From the NCBI GenBank assembly GCA_024644535.1, contig JAHEKX010000001.1, positions 115,244 through 179,243 on the forward strand: 64,000 bases of DNA, read 5' to 3'. The stretch is from Gammaproteobacteria bacterium (GTDB taxonomy: Bacteria > Pseudomonadota > Gammaproteobacteria > Pseudomonadales > Halieaceae). Shown one piece after another: positions 30,530-39,737 of this stretch. Each line of letters begins with the position of its first letter. Positions within the stretch are counted from its first letter, which is position 1. The translations under genes were made by a program, and so were the position numbers. The notes beneath the pieces are model-generated. The model saw only the letters and a list, made by a program, of their open reading frames with translations, did not search any database and had not been told where the DNA came from.

Positions 30530-31309
30530 ATGAGCGTTTCCATCAAATCACCCGAAGAATTCCAAAAAATGCGCATAGCGGGCAAGCTTGCGGCTGACGT
30601 CTTAGAAATGATTAAGCCCTACGTGAAACCTGGCGTAACAACGGGCGAGTTAGACAACATTTGCCATCAATACATTGTGGAAGAGCAGCAAGCCATTCCT
30701 GCACCATTGAATTATCACGGCTTTCCACGATCTATCTGCACTTCAATCAACGACGTAGTGTGTCATGGCATACCCTCGGACACAAAAAAGTTAAAAAGTG
30801 GCGATATCGTTAACATTGACGTAACGGTCATAAAAGATGGATACCATGGCGACACCAGCATTATGGTGGGCGTCGGTGACATTGCCCCCCATGCGGAACG
30901 TTTGATTAAAGTGACTCAAGAATGCCTCTACAAAGCCATTGACATCGTAAAGCCTGGCGCGACACTGGGCGATATTGGGGCTATCATCCAAGAGCATGCA
31001 GAAAATCATTATTATTCTGTTGTCAGAGAATACTGTGGACACGGCATTGGTGCGATCTTCCATGAAGATCCACAGGTGTTGCACTACGGCCGCAAAGGCG
31101 AAGGTATGCCCCTAAAACCGGGAATGACGTTCACTATCGAGCCCATGATCAACGCCGGAAAACGCCACACAAAACTCAATACCAAAGATGGCTGGACCGT
31201 GACGACCAAAGACGGAAGACTCAGCGCACAATGGGAACACACCTTGGGCGTAACTGATACTGGCGTCGAGATCTTCACCTTACGCAGCGACGACACCATA
31301 AGTCTATAA
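30530..31309 (+). CDS. map: Methionine aminopeptidase, type I
   Basis: The 259-residue enzyme removes the initiator methionine of nascent proteins. Metal ligands can be seen in NIDVTVIKDGYHGDTS (both Asp), CGHGIGAIFHEDP (His), FTIEPM (Glu) and AQWEHTLGV (Glu). The length is that of E. coli Map. It diverges from rpsB, a very conserved arrangement, and is 4 bp from glnD. Confidence 0.98.
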   Translation: MSVSIKSPEEFQKMRIAGKLAADVLEMIKPYVKPGVTTGELDNICHQYIVEEQQAIPAPLNYHGFPRSICTSINDVVCHGIPSDTKKLKSGDIVNIDVTVIKDGYHGDTSIMVGVGDIAPHAERLIKVTQECLYKAIDIVKPGATLGDIGAIIQEHAENHYYSVVREYCGHGIGAIFHEDPQVLHYGRKGEGMPLKPGMTFTIEPMINAGKRHTKLNTKDGWTVTTKDGRLSAQWEHTLGVTDTGVEIFTLRSDDTISL

Positions 31310-31313
31310 ATGT

Positions 31314-33989
31314 ATGTCAACTAACGCCCTTGCCGTACTTAACGAAATACACTTGGGTAATATTCCGGGCTTTAACCCATTTAAAGCAAGCGCCACAGCA
31401 AAAGCTTCTTTAAAACAGGTGAGCGATGCGCTTGATCGGGCCTTCATGGCGGGCGCGAAGACCGATCTATTGCTGCACGCTAGGACGCGGGCCGTGGATA
31501 GCGTTTTAGTCGCCCTTTGGGAGAGTTGCGATTGGCCAACTGAGGCCATTTGTATCATAGCCCTTGGCGGGTATGGGCGCGGCGAACTGCACCCCTATTC
31601 CGATATCGACTTAATGATCTTGTGTCAAAATGACCCGGAGCAATATCGAGACTCGATCGAACGCTTCGTCACCAGCGTCTGGGATTCTGGCTTGCAATTG
31701 GGCCATAGCGTGCGAACAGTAGACGCCTGCTTAGAAGAAGCCAGGAATGACATCACAGTGCTGACCAATTTAATGGAAGCCAGAGTGCTGGCAGGTCAGG
31801 CAGACTTAATGGCTGCTGTTACGCGCGGCATTAGCGCGACAAAGATGTGGAACAGCAACGAATTTTTCCACGCTAAACTGCAAGAGCAAAACGAGCGTCA
31901 CGACAAATTTGCGGATACGGAGTACAACCTAGAGCCGAACGTCAAAAGTTCTCCAGGCGGGTTGCGTGATCTGCAAATCATCTGCTGGATTATCGAGCGC
32001 CACTTTAGTGTATCGGCCAGCGAAGCCTTTGGTATTGACACCCTGCTGACACTTGACGAACAGGCACTGTTAGAAGAAGGCCGTGACTTTATGTGGCGAG
32101 TTCGCTTCGCCCTGCACATGCTCAGCAAACGACCTGAAGACCGCCTTCTGTTTGACCATCAACGTCAAATTGCTGAACTCTGGGGCTTGAAAGATGATGG
32201 CGAGCGACTGGCTGTCGAGCAGTTTATGCAGCTCTACTATCGCTGGGCCCTTACAATAGGGCAAATCAATGACGTGCTTATTCAATATTTCGAACAACAT
32301 TTGGTCGATGCCGACAATAGTACTACCGAGATCGTGAACGAGCGATTTTACAAACAACAGGGTTACCTCAACGCGGTTGATCTTGAGATATTTACCTCTC
32401 AACCGACCGCCATATTAGAGGCCTTTCTGATTTGCGCCCAGCACGAAGATATCGCTGACATCGGCGCCCGAACACTTCGCGCAATCTCGGACAATCGTGA
32501 CCTCGTTGACCAGAGTTTTCGTGACAACCTTACGCACAAAGCGATGTTCCTAGAATTTCTGCGTTCACCCTACCAAATCACCCGTATGCTGAGACGCATG
32601 ACGCGCTATGGCTTTTTGGGAAATTACCTGCCCGAATTCGGAAAAATTATCGGACAGATGCAACACGACTTGTTTCACGCTTATACGGTGGATGCTCATA
32701 CTCTGGAACTCATACAAAATATTCGCCGCTTTCTGACCGGTAACTACGAAGAAAAATTCCCTGTTTCCTCTAGAGTTGCGCGCCGTCTTCCGAAAAAAGA
32801 ACTCATCTATATTGCTGGCCTTTACCACGATATCGGCAAGGGGCGCGGCGGCGATCACTCGGAACTGGGAGCAGTCGATGCCGAGATCTTCTGTCGCAAC
32901 CACGGCCTATCTGAGCGAGATACGTCGCTTGTTACCTGGCTTGTCAAAAACCACTTACTAATGTCTGCAGTGAGCCAACGTAAAGACATCTCTGACCCTG
33001 ATGTGATACAACAATTCGCAAAGCATGTGGGCGACCAACAGCGCTTGGATTATTTATTCACGCTTACGGTCGCGGATATCAATGCCACCAACCCCACGCT
33101 TTGGAACGCGTGGCGCTCAAGCTTGTTGCGCCAACTGCATACAGAGGCAAAACGTGCTTTGCGACGCGGACTAGAGAACCCCGTCGATAAAAACGAATGG
33201 ATCAAGGAGACCCGGGAATTTGCTATCAAATTACTGGAGTACCGCGGCTTCACCCCCGAAGAGCTAGAAGATTTGTGGCTGCAGCGCGGGGATGACTATT
33301 TTCTGCGCGAGCGCGCTGAAGACATCGCCTGGCACACCGAAGCCATTGCAAGCCACCACGACCAGCGCAGTCCTCTTGTGTTAGCCAAGCACACTAACGA
33401 CTCAAGTGTAGCAAATGCCACCCAATTGTTTATTCATGCTCGCAGTCGACCGCATCTATTTTCTTTAATCTGTGCCACTCTGGAACAATTAGATTTAAGC
33501 GTTCACGATGCCCGTATTTACGGAGCTTCGGGAGGCATGAATTTGGATACCTTTTTCGTGCTTGACTCCTCGGGCGAAACCATAGAACACGACGCCCAAC
33601 GCACTCGACATGTGGTTTCTGAGTTGACCACAGCCCTGACCGAAAGCACAAAAGCCGCAGGCATTGCTACGCGGCGAACACCTCGGCAGTTCAAGTCGTT
33701 TTCCATTCCAACGCGCGCCCAAATCACACAAGATCAGGACAAAGGGCTCTCGATACTCGAAGTTATTTCTCCCGACCGCCCGGGCCTACTGGCGCGCCTC
33801 GGTAGAGTGTTTGTCGAATTTGGCATTGAAGTACAAACCGCTAAAATTCAGACCTTGGGCGAGCGTGTGGAAGACTTATTCTTTATAACAGACGCCCATC
33901 AAAACCCGATTACCAACCCAGAACTTTGCCAGCAAATTGAAGCCGCCATACGCGACACCCTTGACTCTCAGGTGAATGCCTCCGCATGA
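31314..33989 (+). CDS. glnD: Bifunctional PII uridylyltransferase/uridylyl-removing enzyme
   Basis: The 891-residue nitrogen sensor has a nucleotidyltransferase domain with GGYGRGELHPYSDID (around residue 84) and a GlnE-like linker. An HD hydrolase domain with YHDIGKGRGGDHSELG (around 505) and two C-terminal ACT domains (about 700-780 and 815-885) that bind glutamine follow. It uridylylates PII at low glutamine and reverses this at high glutamine. The start ATG at 31314 lies 5 bases after map. Its last bases overlap the dapC start (ATGA). Confidence 0.98.
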   Translation: MSTNALAVLNEIHLGNIPGFNPFKASATAKASLKQVSDALDRAFMAGAKTDLLLHARTRAVDSVLVALWESCDWPTEAICIIALGGYGRGELHPYSDIDLMILCQNDPEQYRDSIERFVTSVWDSGLQLGHSVRTVDACLEEARNDITVLTNLMEARVLAGQADLMAAVTRGISATKMWNSNEFFHAKLQEQNERHDKFADTEYNLEPNVKSSPGGLRDLQIICWIIERHFSVSASEAFGIDTLLTLDEQALLEEGRDFMWRVRFALHMLSKRPEDRLLFDHQRQIAELWGLKDDGERLAVEQFMQLYYRWALTIGQINDVLIQYFEQHLVDADNSTTEIVNERFYKQQGYLNAVDLEIFTSQPTAILEAFLICAQHEDIADIGARTLRAISDNRDLVDQSFRDNLTHKAMFLEFLRSPYQITRMLRRMTRYGFLGNYLPEFGKIIGQMQHDLFHAYTVDAHTLELIQNIRRFLTGNYEEKFPVSSRVARRLPKKELIYIAGLYHDIGKGRGGDHSELGAVDAEIFCRNHGLSERDTSLVTWLVKNHLLMSAVSQRKDISDPDVIQQFAKHVGDQQRLDYLFTLTVADINATNPTLWNAWRSSLLRQLHTEAKRALRRGLENPVDKNEWIKETREFAIKLLEYRGFTPEELEDLWLQRGDDYFLRERAEDIAWHTEAIASHHDQRSPLVLAKHTNDSSVANATQLFIHARSRPHLFSLICATLEQLDLSVHDARIYGASGGMNLDTFFVLDSSGETIEHDAQRTRHVVSELTTALTESTKAAGIATRRTPRQFKSFSIPTRAQITQDQDKGLSILEVISPDRPGLLARLGRVFVEFGIEVQTAKIQTLGERVEDLFFITDAHQNPITNPELCQQIEAAIRDTLDSQVNASA

Positions 33990-35191
33990 ATGACTTTTTA
34001 AATGCCCTACAACCGTACCCATTTGCGCGCCTGCGCAGCTTGTTTGAAGGATTAGAACCGAACCCCAGTCTGCGCCCAATTAATCTAGGCATCGGCGAGC
34101 CCCAGCATCAAGCACCAGAGCATGTGCTAGCGGCCCTGCAACAGAACCTAGAGACGATTTCAAACTATCCAACGGTTTTGGGACTGCCCCAGCTACGCGA
34201 AGTCATCAGCCAGTGGGCCTGCGCACGCTTTAACTTGAAAAAACTGGACCCAAATACTCAAATCTTACCCGTCAATGGCACTCGAGAGGCGCTCTTTTCC
34301 ATTGCTCAAGTAATTTGCTCGCCGACCATACCCAGCACCGTATTTGCGCCCAACCCCTTCTACCAAATCTATGAAGGCGCCGCTCTGATGGCCGGTGCAA
34401 ATTTACGCCTGCTGCCCTGCGAAGCCCACTGCCATCATCAGCCTAATTATAGGGCAATATCAGACCAAGATTGGGCAAGCTGCGACCTGCTGTATATCTG
34501 CAATCCAGGAAACCCCGCTGGCGGACTCATTGATCGCGACACGCTAACGCTTTTAATTGAGAAAGCCCTGCAGCACGACTTTACTATCGTATCGGACGAA
34601 TGTTACAGCGAAATCTACCCTGCGGAAAATGCGCCGCCGGCTGGGTTGCTAGAAGTATGCGCCCAGATCGGCAACGAGGATTACCGCAACTGCCTGGTCT
34701 TTCACAGCCTATCAAAACGCTCGAACTTGCCCGGCATGCGCTCCGGTTTTGTCGCTGGCGACGCCAGTGTCCTTGGGCCCTATTTGCAATATCGCACGTA
34801 TCATGGCTGCACTATGCCGGCCTACCATCAATACGCCAGTATTGCAGCGTGGCAAGACGAGCAGCACGTTGTCGCCAACCGCTCTCTGTATAAAACCAAA
34901 TTCGAACTGGTGCTGGATACGCTCAAGGACTACTACGAGCTTAGCTATCCTGAAGGCGGCTTTTACATCTGGCTACCTACGCCCGTGGACGACGAAATCT
35001 TCGCCCAACGCCTATATAAAGAATTTGCTATAACAGCCCTGCCGGGCACTTATTTAGGTCGCAGTGTAGATGGACGCAACCCGGGTAAAGGCTATCTGCG
35101 CATGGCTCTCGTTGCCTCTGTTAATGACTGTGTAGAGGCCGCCGAACGTGTCGTCACCTTAACTCAGCAACTGCGGGCCGAGTATGGCTAA
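33986..35191 (+). CDS. dapC: Succinyldiaminopimelate transaminase
   Basis: This 401-residue class I PLP aminotransferase has the PLP lysine in SLSKRSNLPGMRSGF. It has the phosphate-anchoring arginine nearby and an ICNPGNPAGG region with the conserved Asn. Position between glnD and the dapD-dapE genes, as in Pseudomonas, supports the DapC role: glutamate-dependent amination of N-succinyl-2-amino-6-ketopimelate. Family alone would only say aminotransferase. It overlaps glnD by 4 bases and nth by 8. Confidence 0.9.
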   Translation: MNDFLNALQPYPFARLRSLFEGLEPNPSLRPINLGIGEPQHQAPEHVLAALQQNLETISNYPTVLGLPQLREVISQWACARFNLKKLDPNTQILPVNGTREALFSIAQVICSPTIPSTVFAPNPFYQIYEGAALMAGANLRLLPCEAHCHHQPNYRAISDQDWASCDLLYICNPGNPAGGLIDRDTLTLLIEKALQHDFTIVSDECYSEIYPAENAPPAGLLEVCAQIGNEDYRNCLVFHSLSKRSNLPGMRSGFVAGDASVLGPYLQYRTYHGCTMPAYHQYASIAAWQDEQHVVANRSLYKTKFELVLDTLKDYYELSYPEGGFYIWLPTPVDDEIFAQRLYKEFAITALPGTYLGRSVDGRNPGKGYLRMALVASVNDCVEAAERVVTLTQQLRAEYG

Positions 35192-35846
35192 TTTAAATAA
35201 GCCCGCGCGGGTGAACTTAATCTTCGAAACGCTTCAAAGGCTGTATCCTGAACCACCTGTGCCGCTGGATCATAAAGACCCCTACACGCTATTGATTGCG
35301 GTTTTACTGTCCGCACAATGTACCGATAAGCGCGTAAATACCGTCACGCCTTATTTGTTTGCAAAGGCCGATACCCCAGAGCAAATGGTGACCGTAAGTG
35401 TTGACGAAATACGCCAGATCATTCGACCCTGCGGCCTGTCGCCTCAAAAGTCGAAAGCCATTCATCGCTTGAGCGAGATCTTATTGGAGCAGCACAGTGG
35501 CGCAGTGCCCCAGGATTTTGATGCACTCGAAAACTTACCGGGGGTGGGTCATAAAACAGCCGGTGTTGTAATGGCCCAAGCGTTTGGCGTGCCGGCCTTT
35601 CCAGTTGACACGCACATCCACCGGCTAGCGCAGCGCTGGGGGTTATCTAAAGGACGCAATGTCGCGGAAACCGAGCGAGACTTGAAACGTTTATTTCCGC
35701 GCGATTATTGGAACAAATTACACCTACAGATTATTTTTTATGGCAGAGAATACTGCACTGCGCGAGGTTGTGACGGGCGAGTGTGCCCCCTTTGCCGAGA
35801 ATGCTATCCAGATCGCAAGCACCCAAAGCGGCTGCACAAAGCCTAA
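35184..35846 (+). CDS. nth: Endonuclease III
   Basis: The 220-residue DNA glycosylase/AP lyase has the helix-hairpin-helix LENLPGVGHKTAGVV with the catalytic lysine and the downstream aspartate in PVDTHIHRLAQRW. The C-terminal iron-sulphur loop is odd. Cysteines are at 191, 196, 201, 204 and 207 (C-x4-C-x4-C-x2-C-x2-C), not the classic C-x6-C-x2-C-x5-C. It is coupled to dapC by an 8-base overlap. Elsewhere nth often ends the rsx operon; here the two are 21 kb apart. Confidence 0.95.
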   Translation: MANLNKPARVNLIFETLQRLYPEPPVPLDHKDPYTLLIAVLLSAQCTDKRVNTVTPYLFAKADTPEQMVTVSVDEIRQIIRPCGLSPQKSKAIHRLSEILLEQHSGAVPQDFDALENLPGVGHKTAGVVMAQAFGVPAFPVDTHIHRLAQRWGLSKGRNVAETERDLKRLFPRDYWNKLHLQIIFYGREYCTARGCDGRVCPLCRECYPDRKHPKRLHKA

Positions 35847-35906
35847 ACCTCGGCTGTGATGCCCCCACTGAGTTTGGTATCATGGCAGGCCCCCTGAGGA
35901 GATCCT

Positions 35907-36254
35907 ATGACAACAGTTTTTGGTATTAAACAATGCGATACCGTAAAAAAAGCTTGCCGCTGGTTAGATCAACACGATCAGGCCTATGTTTTTCATGATT
36001 TCCGTGCCGATGGATTAACATCAGAGCAGGTTACGAATTGGTTGAACGCACTAGGATCCGAAAAACTCATCAACAAGCGATCTACGACTTTTCGCCAGCT
36101 TGACGAATCAACCAAAACACTGCTGGAACAAGATCCAACGACGGTCCTATTAGAGCACCCCACACTGATAAAGCGACCTGTGGTCGAGCACGATAATTCT
36201 GTATCACTGGGCTTTTCAGACGCTCAATTTACTGAGTTTTTTAACCGCACTTAA
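35907..36254 (+). CDS. ArsC/Spx-family protein of the YffB type
   Basis: The 115-residue thioredoxin-fold protein starts TTVFGIKQCDTVKKACRW, with a single cysteine at position 10 where ArsC-like reductases have theirs, and ends with a KRPVVEHDN segment. It matches YffB-like proteins often found just before dapD or dapE. True arsenate reduction is unlikely; glutathione-linked thiol chemistry has been suggested for the family. A GAGGAG site precedes the ATG. Function uncertain. Confidence 0.85.
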   Translation: MTTVFGIKQCDTVKKACRWLDQHDQAYVFHDFRADGLTSEQVTNWLNALGSEKLINKRSTTFRQLDESTKTLLEQDPTTVLLEHPTLIKRPVVEHDNSVSLGFSDAQFTEFFNRT

Positions 36255-36273
36255 TCTGACATAAGGAAGTCCC

Positions 36274-37293
36274 ATGCAAAACTCGCCTTTCGCACTCGGC
36301 CTAGGTATTGGCACCCAAAACAGTAATGGTGCATGGCTGGAAGTTTATTACCCATCACCCCTACTTGCTCCAGCGCAGGCGCTCGTTGATGTCCTGCAAA
36401 AATTCGAATCAGACAGTGCCTTATCATCCGCTGACTTGAACGAAATTGCCATTCTGCTCGATGCAAACGAACAAGGCGAGCTCGCCGACATCGCCGAACA
36501 ATTGGCTCTATCTGATCAATCTTGCGTTCTGACTATTCTTACAAACGATGAAGCCCCGCAGAGCGTGCCCGAGGGCTATCTAAAACTCCATCTACTGTCG
36601 CATCGTTTGGTCAAACCGCACGGCACTAACCTAACGGGTCTGTTCGGTATTTTACCTAATGTTGCATGGACAAACGAAGGCGCTATCGATTTGGCCGACT
36701 TAGCTAATCGGCAACTCAAAGCCCGTTTAGAAGGCCGGGTATTGGAAGTAAGCTGCGTCGATAAGTTTCCTAAGATGACCAATTATGTCGTACCTGCTGG
36801 CGTGCGTATTGCGCACACAGCCCGAGTCCGCCTCGGCGCGTATCTAGGCGAAGGTACGACCGTCATGCACGAAGGCTTTATCAATTTTAACGCAGGCACC
36901 GACGGCCCCGGCATGATTGAAGGTAGAATCTCTGCCGGCGTTGTGGTTGGTAGCGGGTCTGACCTAGGAGGCAGTGCATCAACCTTGGGCACCCTGTCCG
37001 GCGGCAATAATGTTGTGATTAGCGTAGGCAAAGAATGCTTACTGGGGGCCAATGCCGGTACAGGCATTCCTTTGGGCGACCGCTGCACGATCGAGGCAGG
37101 CTTGTTTGTTACCGCTGGCAGTCGTGTCCAAGTGCTAGACAATAATGGCAAGGCTGTCGAGATTGTTAAAGCGCGCGAGCTTGCCGGAAAATCAGACTTA
37201 CTCTTCCGTCGCAATTCTCAAACCGGCGCCCTCGAGTGTCTAACCAACAAATCGGCTATCGCTTTGAACAACGAACTGCATGCCAATAACTAA
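36274..37293 (+). CDS. dapD: 2,3,4,5-tetrahydropyridine-2,6-dicarboxylate N-succinyltransferase
   Basis: This 339-residue protein belongs to the long DapD class found in Pseudomonas. The N-terminal half (about 1-170) is a domain special to this class. The C-terminal half is a left-handed beta-helix with hexapeptide repeats (about 175-300), including VMHEGFINFNAGT and GSDLGGSASTLGTLSGG. It transfers succinyl from succinyl-CoA to tetrahydrodipicolinate. It sits 20 bp after the yffB-like gene and 12 bp before dapE. Confidence 0.94.
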   Translation: MQNSPFALGLGIGTQNSNGAWLEVYYPSPLLAPAQALVDVLQKFESDSALSSADLNEIAILLDANEQGELADIAEQLALSDQSCVLTILTNDEAPQSVPEGYLKLHLLSHRLVKPHGTNLTGLFGILPNVAWTNEGAIDLADLANRQLKARLEGRVLEVSCVDKFPKMTNYVVPAGVRIAHTARVRLGAYLGEGTTVMHEGFINFNAGTDGPGMIEGRISAGVVVGSGSDLGGSASTLGTLSGGNNVVISVGKECLLGANAGTGIPLGDRCTIEAGLFVTAGSRVQVLDNNGKAVEIVKARELAGKSDLLFRRNSQTGALECLTNKSAIALNNELHANN

Positions 37294-37305
37294 GAGCCAA
37301 GTGTT

Positions 37306-38433
37306 ATGAACCCAACCCTCGCTTTGTGCTGTCAGCTGATAGAGCGCCCTTCTGTCACTCCGGAGGATAATGCCTGTCAAACCCTAATGGCCGAACGGCT
37401 TGAAGCCATCGGCTTTAGTAGCCGTCCAATGCCTTTTGGCGAGGTAAGCAACCTGTGGGCTAGCAGAGGGTCTGGCGGTCCAACTCTCGTGTTTGCAGGA
37501 CACACTGATGTCGTCCCTACCGGACCTATAGAGCAGTGGCAATCACCGCCGTTTACGCCCACCGTCCGCGACGGTCACTTATTCGGGCGCGGTGCCGCCG
37601 ATATGAAAGCAAGCCTAGCGGCCATGATTACGGCGTGCGAGCGTTTTGTCGCGACGCACCCTGATCACAAGGGACGTATCGCTTTTTTGATCACCTCGGA
37701 CGAGGAAGGTCCAGCGCACGACGGGACTGTTAAAGTTATTGAACAACTCGCGAGAGAAGGTGAAGCGATTGACTGGTGTGTTATCGGCGAGCCGTCAAGT
37801 ACCGCTCAATTAGGGGACGTCATTAAGAATGGCCGCCGGGGCTCTCAGGGGGCTCGCCTTACCATTCTGGGAAAACAGGGACACATCGCCTATCCACATT
37901 TAGCCGATAACCCAATACACAAAGCCCTAGGTGCGTTAAGTGGGTTAATTGAACAACATTGGGATGAAGGCAACGAGTTTTTTCCTGCCACCCAATTACA
38001 AATTTCAAACATCCACGGCGGGACTGGCGCGACGAACGTTATCCCGGGCGACGTCGTGGTCGATTTTAACCTGCGCTACTCCAGCGAGACCACGGCAGAA
38101 GACCTAGAGCAAAAAATCACCGCGCTGTTAAATACATTTAATATCGACTATCGCATTGACTGGGTGCGCTCGGGCAAACCATTTTTGACCAGACCAGGGC
38201 AATTAACTCAAGCTGTCAGCACTGCGGTGCAGAAAGTTTGCGGCATCTCTCCAGAACTCAGCACCAGTGGCGGCACATCTGACGGCCGATTCATTGCCCC
38301 CTACGATATAGACGTGGTGGAACTGGGTCCGATTAACGCCACCATCCATCAAATCGATGAATGCGTTGCGGTAGCAGATGTCGAACGCCTCTCACTTGTC
38401 TACGAAGAGGTACTTGTAGAGCTACTCGCGTGA
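37306..38433 (+). CDS. dapE: Succinyl-diaminopimelate desuccinylase
   Basis: The 375-residue M20 zinc enzyme hydrolyses N-succinyl-L,L-DAP. The metal residues are visible: H66 in [12 protein letters not shown]99 in [10 protein letters not shown], the catalytic Glu in TSDEEGPA, and the late His in NATIHQIDE. The lid/dimer domain (about 180-290) contains GATNVIPG. It ends the succinylase-branch operon; the next gene converges after six bases. Confidence 0.97.
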   Translation: MNPTLALCCQLIERPSVTPEDNACQTLMAERLEAIGFSSRPMPFGEVSNLWASRGSGGPTLVFAGHTDVVPTGPIEQWQSPPFTPTVRDGHLFGRGAADMKASLAAMITACERFVATHPDHKGRIAFLITSDEEGPAHDGTVKVIEQLAREGEAIDWCVIGEPSSTAQLGDVIKNGRRGSQGARLTILGKQGHIAYPHLADNPIHKALGALSGLIEQHWDEGNEFFPATQLQISNIHGGTGATNVIPGDVVVDFNLRYSSETTAEDLEQKITALLNTFNIDYRIDWVRSGKPFLTRPGQLTQAVSTAVQKVCGISPELSTSGGTSDGRFIAPYDIDVVELGPINATIHQIDECVAVADVERLSLVYEEVLVELLA

Positions 38434-38439
38434 TATTTT

Positions 38440-38949
38440 TTACGCTTGGCGCGGAAGTGAACGAACAAAATTCAACGTCGACTCCAGCCCCGCACATTCG
38501 CGCAAGTTCAAACCCGCGTTAACCGCTGCAAAGGTCCTAAAACCTTTCAGAGCGGTGTCGACAATCGCCGGAGCGACATCTTGTTCCGGCGCATTAGTGC
38601 CCCACATGTAACCAGAGTCAGATTCCGGGGTCGCGACAACCATATCAAGGTCCAACAGCGGAGAATACAATTCTCGCAATACGGACAAAACCAACCAAGG
38701 CTTAGACAACACGTCGGGAATGATATCAACCGCGTAATTCAACTCTCGCTGTACGTTGATGTCCAAACAAACTAAGACTACGTCAAAAGGACCAAAGCGG
38801 CGCATTTGATCTATTAACTGCCCTCGCTGCAAAGCTTCAGACAAACCAAAAGTGGTACTGTCAGTAACCACCTCAAAATCTGATGAAAGCGCAGCGCGCG
38901 CATCTCGCCCTAAATGGGAATCGGCGCCGACAATGAATATTGATTGCAT
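38440..38949 (-). CDS. Uncharacterised protein with Rossmann-like N terminus
   Basis: I do not recognise this 169-residue protein. It starts with a hydrophobic strand and a G-A-D-S-H-L-G turn (residues 8-14) that resembles the dinucleotide-binding G-x2-x-x-x-G of SDR/epimerase folds. A second strand (DVVLVCLDIN) appears around residue 56. No YxxxK or other catalytic motif is seen, and the protein is too short for a full SDR. It has no signal peptide. It lies 5 bp after rsmJ on the same strand, so it is probably the last gene of that operon. Confidence 0.7.
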   Translation of the reverse strand: MQSIFIVGADSHLGRDARAALSSDFEVVTDSTTFGLSEALQRGQLIDQMRRFGPFDVVLVCLDINVQRELNYAVDIIPDVLSKPWLVLSVLRELYSPLLDLDMVVATPESDSGYMWGTNAPEQDVAPAIVDTALKGFRTFAAVNAGLNLRECAGLESTLNFVRSLPRQA

Positions 38950-38954
38950 GCTGA

Positions 38955-39737
38955 CTAGCCCCCTAACTGATAAACATCAAAGCGATGTGTCTTACCTTTG
39001 ATTTGAAATGTTGGCGGATACGATGACAAAGCCTCAGCTTTTACGCTGCGCTTAACGACAACTCTAGCCGAAGCGATATCACAAGCTCGTTCAAACAGAG
39101 TCAGCTGATCTTGCTCGGAGTATTTGTCCTGCAACCAGCCTTGCAAAAAGGACATTGATTTGGAGCTCGCAGCCTTTCTGCGGCCCCCAGAAAACATAGG
39201 GTCAATGTACACCACATCGATAGGTGCTTGAGTATCGAACTTTTTAGCATCACCAACGCACAACGTAAAGTTCTTAGCAGCCGTCAAACCCTGTACACCG
39301 GCGCGATGCAAAGCACTTCGCAACAAAGCCCCGATTAAAGGGTCTTGCTCTACCGCGACAACTTCAACGCCCGTTGCCGCAAGGACCCACGCATCGCTAC
39401 CAAAACCAGCGGTCGCGTCCATTACTCGCCGCACCTTGTGCTGTTTTTTGTGAAGACCGCACGCTCGAATAAGTAAATCTTTACCGCCGGCTTGTACCCT
39501 CTGTTGAAGAGCGGATGAAGAGAAATCGACAGCGATTCGACGTTCGTCGCGACCATGTCCAGCGTATACGCAGATGTCCGTGCCAACCACAACACGAATA
39601 GCGAAGCCGCGAAGTAATTCAGCGTCGACTGGTCGCACCACCACCGCTCCGATACGGTGCGCGAGTTCATCGGCAAACCCAGCATACTGGCTATGGTCAG
39701 CAACAACAGCAGCACTGTAATGTGTGACGACGCTCAT
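38955..39737 (-). CDS. rsmJ: 16S rRNA m2G1516 methyltransferase RsmJ
   Basis: The 260-residue SAM-dependent methyltransferase has the SAM motif DATAGFGSDAWVLA, the acidic EQDP that follows, and the DPMFSGGRRKAASSK motif that marks RsmJ (YhiQ family; normally DPMFP). It methylates G1516 of 16S rRNA. Its ATG overlaps the TGA of the cyclase-like gene upstream. Confidence 0.9.
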   Translation of the reverse strand: MSVVTHYSAAVVADHSQYAGFADELAHRIGAVVVRPVDAELLRGFAIRVVVGTDICVYAGHGRDERRIAVDFSSSALQQRVQAGGKDLLIRACGLHKKQHKVRRVMDATAGFGSDAWVLAATGVEVVAVEQDPLIGALLRSALHRAGVQGLTAAKNFTLCVGDAKKFDTQAPIDVVYIDPMFSGGRRKAASSKSMSFLQGWLQDKYSEQDQLTLFERACDIASARVVVKRSVKAEALSSYPPTFQIKGKTHRFDVYQLGG

